Assembly (NCBI GenBank): GCA_021817145.1 | Contig: JAKAVV010000001.1 | Location: 124,001 to 188,000 of the forward strand | Source of the DNA: a bacterium | GTDB taxonomy: Bacteria; Vulcanimicrobiota; JABDET01 | Length of the DNA stretch: 64,000 bases | Direction: 5' to 3' | Shown here: in pieces, positions 60,141-64,000 of the stretch | Position numbering within the stretch: the first letter of the stretch is position 1 | Layout: each line of letters starts with the position of its first letter | Notes under the pieces: generated by a model | What the model saw: the letters and a program-made list of their open reading frames with translations, nothing else | Told to the model about the DNA's origin: nothing | Database searches by the model: none | Translations under genes and position numbers: made by a program

Positions 60141-61490
60141 CTAGAAAATTTTAACCACGCTGAACTGCACTGTTAAATACTTTCTTGGATTTTTCCGAAA
60201 ATCTTTCATAAATTTAGCCAGCTGTCCTGAAAGTTCTGTGATATTATTGTAAAGGGTTTTATCTTTTAATAATAATCCAAGGCTTCCCTGTCCATTTTGA
60301 AGCCTTTTTGAAACAGCGGCAAGGGATGCCATGGCTTGAGAAGCATTCTGATAAAATTGTTTATTATTGGCAAGTTGTCCAAGACTTCCTTTTCCTTCAT
60401 TGATCTTTTTTAAAAGGCTGGCTGCATTGGCAAAAGTTTCGCTTGAATTATTATAGAGAGAAGGGTTTGTTAAGAGCTGATGAACTGCTCCATTTTTGGT
60501 ATTGGCTGTTACTGCCAGATGGTTCATTTTGGCGATAAGACCATTCATGTTATTGTAAAGAGAAGGATCTTTGAGAAGATGCCCCATGGTTCCTTTCCCT
60601 TTTTCGATATTGACCATGACATGTGTTGCAGTATTGTAAAGAGTAGGATTCGTAAAAAACTTTCCAAGTGTTCCTTTCCCTTCTTGAATGGAATGAAGCA
60701 TTTCACCCGTATAGAGTGTCGCCTCAGCAGTCGCTTTTAAGGCTTTGTTGAAATTATCATAAACAGACTGGCTTTTAACCAGTTTGCCAAGGGTTCCTTT
60801 CCCATGCCGGACATCACTGGCAATTTCACTGGTTACTTGCTGAAGGGAGTTTGTAATCCCAGCAGTTTGGGCAACAATTCTATTAAAACTAGGGGACTCC
60901 TGGCTTGGAATTTCAATTGCTTCCAGATGATGGGCTCCAGGGATAAAAGGAAGGGAAGGATAATTCAATGTTCCAGGAGTAATTGCTATCACTTCCTGTC
61001 CTCCAAAAATTCCTTGAGGAAACAGCATTGCCACTGAATCTGCTCGAATAAGAGGCGCATTATCTTTTGAAATGCTCATTAAAACAACAATGTGTTTTAG
61101 TCGGGATTGAAGATCCCGATAGCGCTGCTGCAGTTTTCTGTAGGTCTGGGATTGAGCGTGGTTCTGCAGATTTAAATGGTCCATTTGATTTTTTAAATCT
61201 TTCAGTTTCTGGACAGTAGATTTATCAATTGTAATATTTGATAATTTATTTGGGGGTATAAAACTGATTTTAGTAACGGATCCAATTTGAACCCCGGACA
61301 TCATCACTGGATCTCCAACAGCCAGCCCTCTTACAGAAGCAAATAAGGAACGGGCGTAAACCGTTGAAGTGAATATCTTCTCGGGTTTTACGAATAAAAC
61401 AAAAAAGATGATAATGGCGATTCCAGTGAGGAGAAATACCCCAACCCGAACATCGCTCCATGTAATATTTTTTTTCCTGGATGAAAGCAT
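60141..61490 (-). CDS. MlaD-type MCE protein with coiled-coil insert and C-terminal repeats
   Basis: 449 residues. One membrane helix (about 15-34) leads into an MCE domain (about 44-175) that is interrupted by a coiled-coil insert (about 85-132). Residues 230-416 hold six copies of a motif like GKGTLGKLLKDPSLYNN, starting at 230, 271, 298, 333, 366 and 400. MCE rings carry lipid between membranes. The repeats suggest a long periplasmic extension or ring-stacking element. An AAGGAGG precedes the ATG. Confidence 0.88.
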   Translation of the reverse strand: MLSSRKKNITWSDVRVGVFLLTGIAIIIFFVLFVKPEKIFTSTVYARSLFASVRGLAVGDPVMMSGVQIGSVTKISFIPPNKLSNITIDKSTVQKLKDLKNQMDHLNLQNHAQSQTYRKLQQRYRDLQSRLKHIVVLMSISKDNAPLIRADSVAMLFPQGIFGGQEVIAITPGTLNYPSLPFIPGAHHLEAIEIPSQESPSFNRIVAQTAGITNSLQQVTSEIASDVRHGKGTLGKLVKSQSVYDNFNKALKATAEATLYTGEMLHSIQEGKGTLGKFFTNPTLYNTATHVMVNIEKGKGTMGHLLKDPSLYNNMNGLIAKMNHLAVTANTKNGAVHQLLTNPSLYNNSSETFANAASLLKKINEGKGSLGQLANNKQFYQNASQAMASLAAVSKRLQNGQGSLGLLLKDKTLYNNITELSGQLAKFMKDFRKNPRKYLTVQFSVVKIF

Positions 61491-61578
61491 CTAAAAATCC
61501 TCCTTATTATAAATGAATTGTTGTTTTATTACTCTATTGGCAGCGGATGAATCTTTTCCGTTTCAGCGCGATTATCCT

Positions 61579-62400
61579 TTAGTGAGACGCTAGAATTTTT
61601 AAACTGGAAAGGAATTCTTGGACGTAAGGATCGGTTGAATTTAAAAGTTTCTGCCAATCCCCTTCTGCCAGAATTTGTCCGTCTTTTAAAATAACCAGCC
61701 GTGTTTTTTTTGTGCAAGTATGATCGGAACTGGGTTTTACCTGAATCCCTGTGGAAGTTTTATGGGCGCAGTGGGTTACCATTTGAAAACTGCTGATGAG
61801 ATCCTGGGTTACAATGATAGAAGTTACTTCTTCCATGTCTCTGAGTCTGATGATAAACTCAGTAATATGACTGGCAGTTATGGGATCCAGTCCTGCTGTT
61901 GGCTCATCATAAAGCATGATACGATGATCTCCCGCCATCCCGCGGGCAATGGCAACTCTTCGTTTCATTCCTCCCGATAATTCTGAAGGAACTTTAAAAG
62001 CGTCCTCTTCTTTAAGATCTACCATTTGTAAGAGATGTTTTGTTTTTTCAAAAATCTCTTCTTCTGAGAGCTTCCCTTCTTCCCTCATGCGATAGGCAAT
62101 GTTGTCATAAACAGTTAAAGAATCAAAAAGGGATGATTCTTGAAAAACCATTCCCATCCATTTTCTAACAGGAACAAGCTCTTCTTCTTTTAAAGAAGTA
62201 ATATTGAGATTATTGACAAGAATCTCTCCTTCATCCGGTTCGTCCAGTCTGAGAATCAAACGGAGAATTGTGGATTTTCCCTGTCCGCTTCCCCCCAGAA
62301 TAATAACTGTTTCTTCTTCTTGAATTGTTAAATTAATGCCGCGGAGAACCTCTTGATTTCCAAATCCTTTCCAAACGTTTTTTAATTCAATAAGAGCCAT
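61579..62400 (-). CDS. MlaF-type ABC ATPase
   Basis: 273 residues. Walker A is LGGSGQGKSTILR, the signature is PSELSGGMKRRVAIARG and Walker B is IMLYDEPTAGLDP, all intact. A 20-residue insert near 210-230 (HKTSTGIQVKPSS) is unusual. It powers the MlaE permease for phospholipid transport across the envelope. The ATG follows the mlaE stop after one base. Confidence 0.95.
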   Translation of the reverse strand: MALIELKNVWKGFGNQEVLRGINLTIQEEETVIILGGSGQGKSTILRLILRLDEPDEGEILVNNLNITSLKEEELVPVRKWMGMVFQESSLFDSLTVYDNIAYRMREEGKLSEEEIFEKTKHLLQMVDLKEEDAFKVPSELSGGMKRRVAIARGMAGDHRIMLYDEPTAGLDPITASHITEFIIRLRDMEEVTSIIVTQDLISSFQMVTHCAHKTSTGIQVKPSSDHTCTKKTRLVILKDGQILAEGDWQKLLNSTDPYVQEFLSSLKILASH

Positions 62401-62401
62401 A

Positions 62402-63187
62402 TTAAAAAGTTAAATGGGTGAAAAAACTGATCCCTTTGGTCAAGAAAAAATCACTGGCAATAATTAAAACTGAAGAAATAACAACAGCATGAGTGGTGCT
62501 TTTTCCAATTCCTCTTGTACCTCCTGTTGTTTTTAATCCTTGATAACAGGCAGTTACAGAGATTAAAATGGCAAAGGTAATCGCCTTGAAAAAACTATAG
62601 TATAAATCATGCAGAACAATGTGATCTTTAACAGACATCCAGTAGATATGGTAACTTTGATGCACGGTCAGCCAGGTCATCACCCACCCGCTCCAAATAG
62701 AGACCAGGTCTGTTATTCCTGTTAATAGAGGAAGAGCGATTAAACAGGCTAAAACTCTTGGAGTAATCAGTTTTTTAATATAATCGGTTCCAAGGGATCT
62801 CAAAGCATCTACTTGTTGAGAAATGACCATTCCCCCTAATTCAGAAGCGATTCCAGACCCAACTCTCCCTGAAAACATTAAAGCAGCCAGCACAGGACCC
62901 AATTCTCGAATCATGGTAAAAGACACAACCTGTCCCATTGTGTTCGTTGTGCCGTACTGCTTTGAAACACTGAGGATCTGGAATGCAAAAACAGCTCCTG
63001 TAAATAGACTGGTAAGGAGAATTACAATCAGAGAACCAAGCCCTATGGATTCCAACTGTTCGACGAGATCATCAAAATAAAACGGTTTTGACAATACATT
63101 TCGGACAGCTTTCCAGAACAAGAAGAAAGCCTCTTGAATTTCAAGCAGAATAATTTTAAAATTTTCAAGAAAATCTAAATTTTCCAT
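62402..63187 (-). CDS. MlaE-type ABC permease
   Basis: 261 residues from the ATG at 63187, the normal family length. The family core FTMIRELGPVLAALMFSGRVGSGIASELGGM and QVDALRSLGTDYIKKLITPR is intact, with about five membrane helices. The open frame goes back to 63568, but this would cover the regulatory boxes of the divergent cytochrome gene and add 127 poor residues. Neither 63187 nor 63295 has a good ribosome site, so the start is uncertain. Confidence 0.9.
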   Translation of the reverse strand: MENLDFLENFKIILLEIQEAFFLFWKAVRNVLSKPFYFDDLVEQLESIGLGSLIVILLTSLFTGAVFAFQILSVSKQYGTTNTMGQVVSFTMIRELGPVLAALMFSGRVGSGIASELGGMVISQQVDALRSLGTDYIKKLITPRVLACLIALPLLTGITDLVSIWSGWVMTWLTVHQSYHIYWMSVKDHIVLHDLYYSFFKAITFAILISVTACYQGLKTTGGTRGIGKSTTHAVVISSVLIIASDFFLTKGISFFTHLTF

Positions 63188-63355
63188 ACTGTTAAAATCG
63201 CTATTTTCGAAATTACCACTTATGCTGTTAAATCCCTTTTTTAAGAAGAGCAGCCAGAGATGATAAAGGGCTGCTTCAGCTATTTTTCTTTTCATAAAGG
63301 TTATTTTTACCCATAAAGAAGGATTTTTTTTTAAAGGATTGAATGGGGTAGAAAA

Positions 63356-63384
63356 TGTGATCTTTATCACATGATTTAAATCAT
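63356..63384. promoter_or_regulatory. Adjacent Crp-like and Fnr-like palindromes before the cytochrome gene
   Basis: TGTGATCTTTATCACA (63356-63371) is a perfect TGTGA-N6-TCACA, and ATGATTTAAATCAT (63371-63384) is a perfect 14-base palindrome containing TGAT-N4-ATCA. They share one base. A -10-like TAGAAT lies at 63397-63402, which would put the first box near -45 and the second near -31 of a plus-strand transcript. Confidence 0.65.
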
Positions 63385-63452
63385 ACCTTAAAGTCGTAGA
63401 ATTAAGCTGCAGCAGCCACGAAAAAGTAGAAGAATCCTGCTGGAGGTGGGAA

Positions 63453-64000
63453 ATGAAAGGAAAAAGGAATAATGAAAGCAGAAAGAGATTTCTGTTTCCA
63501 ATTCTCCTGTTTTTAGTTTTTTCAATCTGTTTTATTTTCTTGAGGAATGCCCAAGCAGCCGGCAACATTACTCCAAGGAGACCCCATTTTACATCGAATC
63601 GAAATGGGAAAGTTCCAAAGTATTGGCTTAAATTGGAAAATCAAAAAAAATATGCTTGGTTAAAAAAAGCGAAATTTGTAGGGAAAGCAGTTTGTTTTGA
63701 CTGTCATCCCCAGCCAGGAGATGAACCCGGTCTGTCACGACCAGAGTGGGACATGGATGTTCATGAAAAAATAGCTGGGACTTTCCAATGTGAAGCCTGC
63801 CATGGTCCGGCTTCTCTTCATGTCAAAGCTAATGCCGCTAAATTTATTCTTGATCCGACTTATCTCTCTAAACCGATCCAAAATGAAATGTGTCAGTCCT
63901 GCCATTTGCAGGGAATGGTGGCTTTTCATGCAGGAGCGAATCTTTCTTGTTTAAGCTGTCATCAATTTCACACTTATGATAATCCTTACGATTTGAAAAT
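63453..64000 (+). CDS. Secreted multihaem c-type cytochrome, 3' part outside window
   Basis: 182 codons are present, and the frame runs off the end. An ATG after GGAGGTG starts a signal peptide (basic 2-13, hydrophobic 14-26, cleavage after AQAA near 34). Four CxxCH haem sites follow (CFDCH, CEACH, CQSCH, CLSCH), with spare His residues that could be the second ligands. The family cannot be told from this part; nitrite- or DmsE-type decahaem proteins are options. Fnr/Crp-like boxes upstream suggest control by oxygen or an alternative electron acceptor. Confidence 0.9.
   Translation, partial: MKGKRNNESRKRFLFPILLFLVFSICFIFLRNAQAAGNITPRRPHFTSNRNGKVPKYWLKLENQKKYAWLKKAKFVGKAVCFDCHPQPGDEPGLSRPEWDMDVHEKIAGTFQCEACHGPASLHVKANAAKFILDPTYLSKPIQNEMCQSCHLQGMVAFHAGANLSCLSCHQFHTYDNPYDLK

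Noticed and set aside
61529..61717. Minus-strand 62-codon frame across the mlaF/mlaD gap
   Set aside because: It lies mostly within mlaF in another frame, has a basic random-looking composition and no ribosome site of its own.
63188..63568. Long N-terminal extension of the MlaE permease frame
   Set aside because: It adds 127 residues with no family match and would run through the Crp/Fnr boxes and the start of the divergent cytochrome gene.
63735..63929. Minus-strand frame opposite the cytochrome
   Set aside because: Shadow of the multihaem cytochrome gene, whose four CxxCH motifs are clear on the plus strand.
1..64000. CRISPR arrays, insertion sequences, prophage genes, tRNA or rRNA genes
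   Set aside because: No regularly spaced repeats of CRISPR type, no transposase or integrase motifs, and all gaps are too short and unstructured for tRNA clusters or rRNA as far as reading by eye can show.

Overview
The window is an A+T-rich, very gene-dense bacterial chromosome segment: no gap exceeds about 250 bases, and I see no tRNA or rRNA. The cell was almost certainly diderm. It carries an MlaE/MlaF/MlaD-type lipid transport set, a hopanoid-type RND protein, a dTDP-sugar nucleotidyltransferase, type IV pilus motors and a secreted multihaem cytochrome c. It also carries gene neighbourhoods familiar from Firmicutes (prmC-ywlC-ywlE-rpiB-upp; rsbV-rsbW-sigB), so a deep-branching diderm lineage or candidate phylum fits best. 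The phylum cannot be fixed from sequence reading alone.

Layout. (1) 1-9000, minus: a long operon, read right to left. It starts with a sulfatase-fold protein and continues with a class III aminotransferase, a START-like lipid-binding protein, a homologue of the cyanobacterial acyl-ACP reductase that keeps its catalytic Cys, a secreted LolA-like protein and a 'quinate 5-dehydrogenase'-type protein of unknown role. greA and a two-component pair follow; the kinase is cut by the window edge at its H box. (2) 9176-16509, plus: a phosphoesterase, MoxR, gltX, a soluble MgtE-N/CBS protein, apt, ispH and an unusual protein joining six zinc-ribbon units to a degenerate nucleotide-cyclase domain. (3) 27068-16477, minus: fourteen co-directional genes, namely a geranylgeranyl-reductase-like flavoprotein, cysteine desulfurase, small envelope/stress proteins, rsbV-rsbW-sigma factor, FabZ-like, thiolase, a ClpP-loop-less Clp ATPase, FHA, an anchored protein and rfbA.

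(4) 27069-29516 is an accessory islet. A four-fold 11-bp tandem repeat and a promoter precede a secreted protein, a RelA/SpoT-fold synthetase, a small unknown protein and an HD alarmone hydrolase. This looks like a toxic-alarmone-synthetase/hydrolase toxin-antitoxin module, and its toxin frame is broken at codon 5. (5) 34667-29571, minus: radical SAM/SPASM protein, CheY, a PilT-like ATPase that has lost its His box, serS and a Gln-rich protein. argF lies on plus. (6) 40486-35785, minus: prmC, tsaC, ywlE-like phosphatase, rpiB, upp and a DesK/NarL-type pair. An Nramp transporter diverges from prmC.

(7) 49359-41823, minus: TPR protein, pilB, pilT, two pilC genes with a 23-residue membrane micro-ORF between them, and a second alternative sigma factor. 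(8) 49488-53367, plus: plsX, recG, rsmD. (9) 63187-53485, minus: mlaE-mlaF-mlaD-RND-hpnK-like-coaBC-hydrolase-coaX, a lipid trafficking and CoA block. (10) 63453-end, plus: a multihaem cytochrome c behind adjacent Crp- and Fnr-like boxes.

The strongest candidates for undescribed biology are the acyl-ACP-reductase/aminotransferase lipid operon and the RelA/HD islet. After these come the zinc-ribbon/pseudo-cyclase protein and the RsbW homologue that lacks its Mg-binding Asn.
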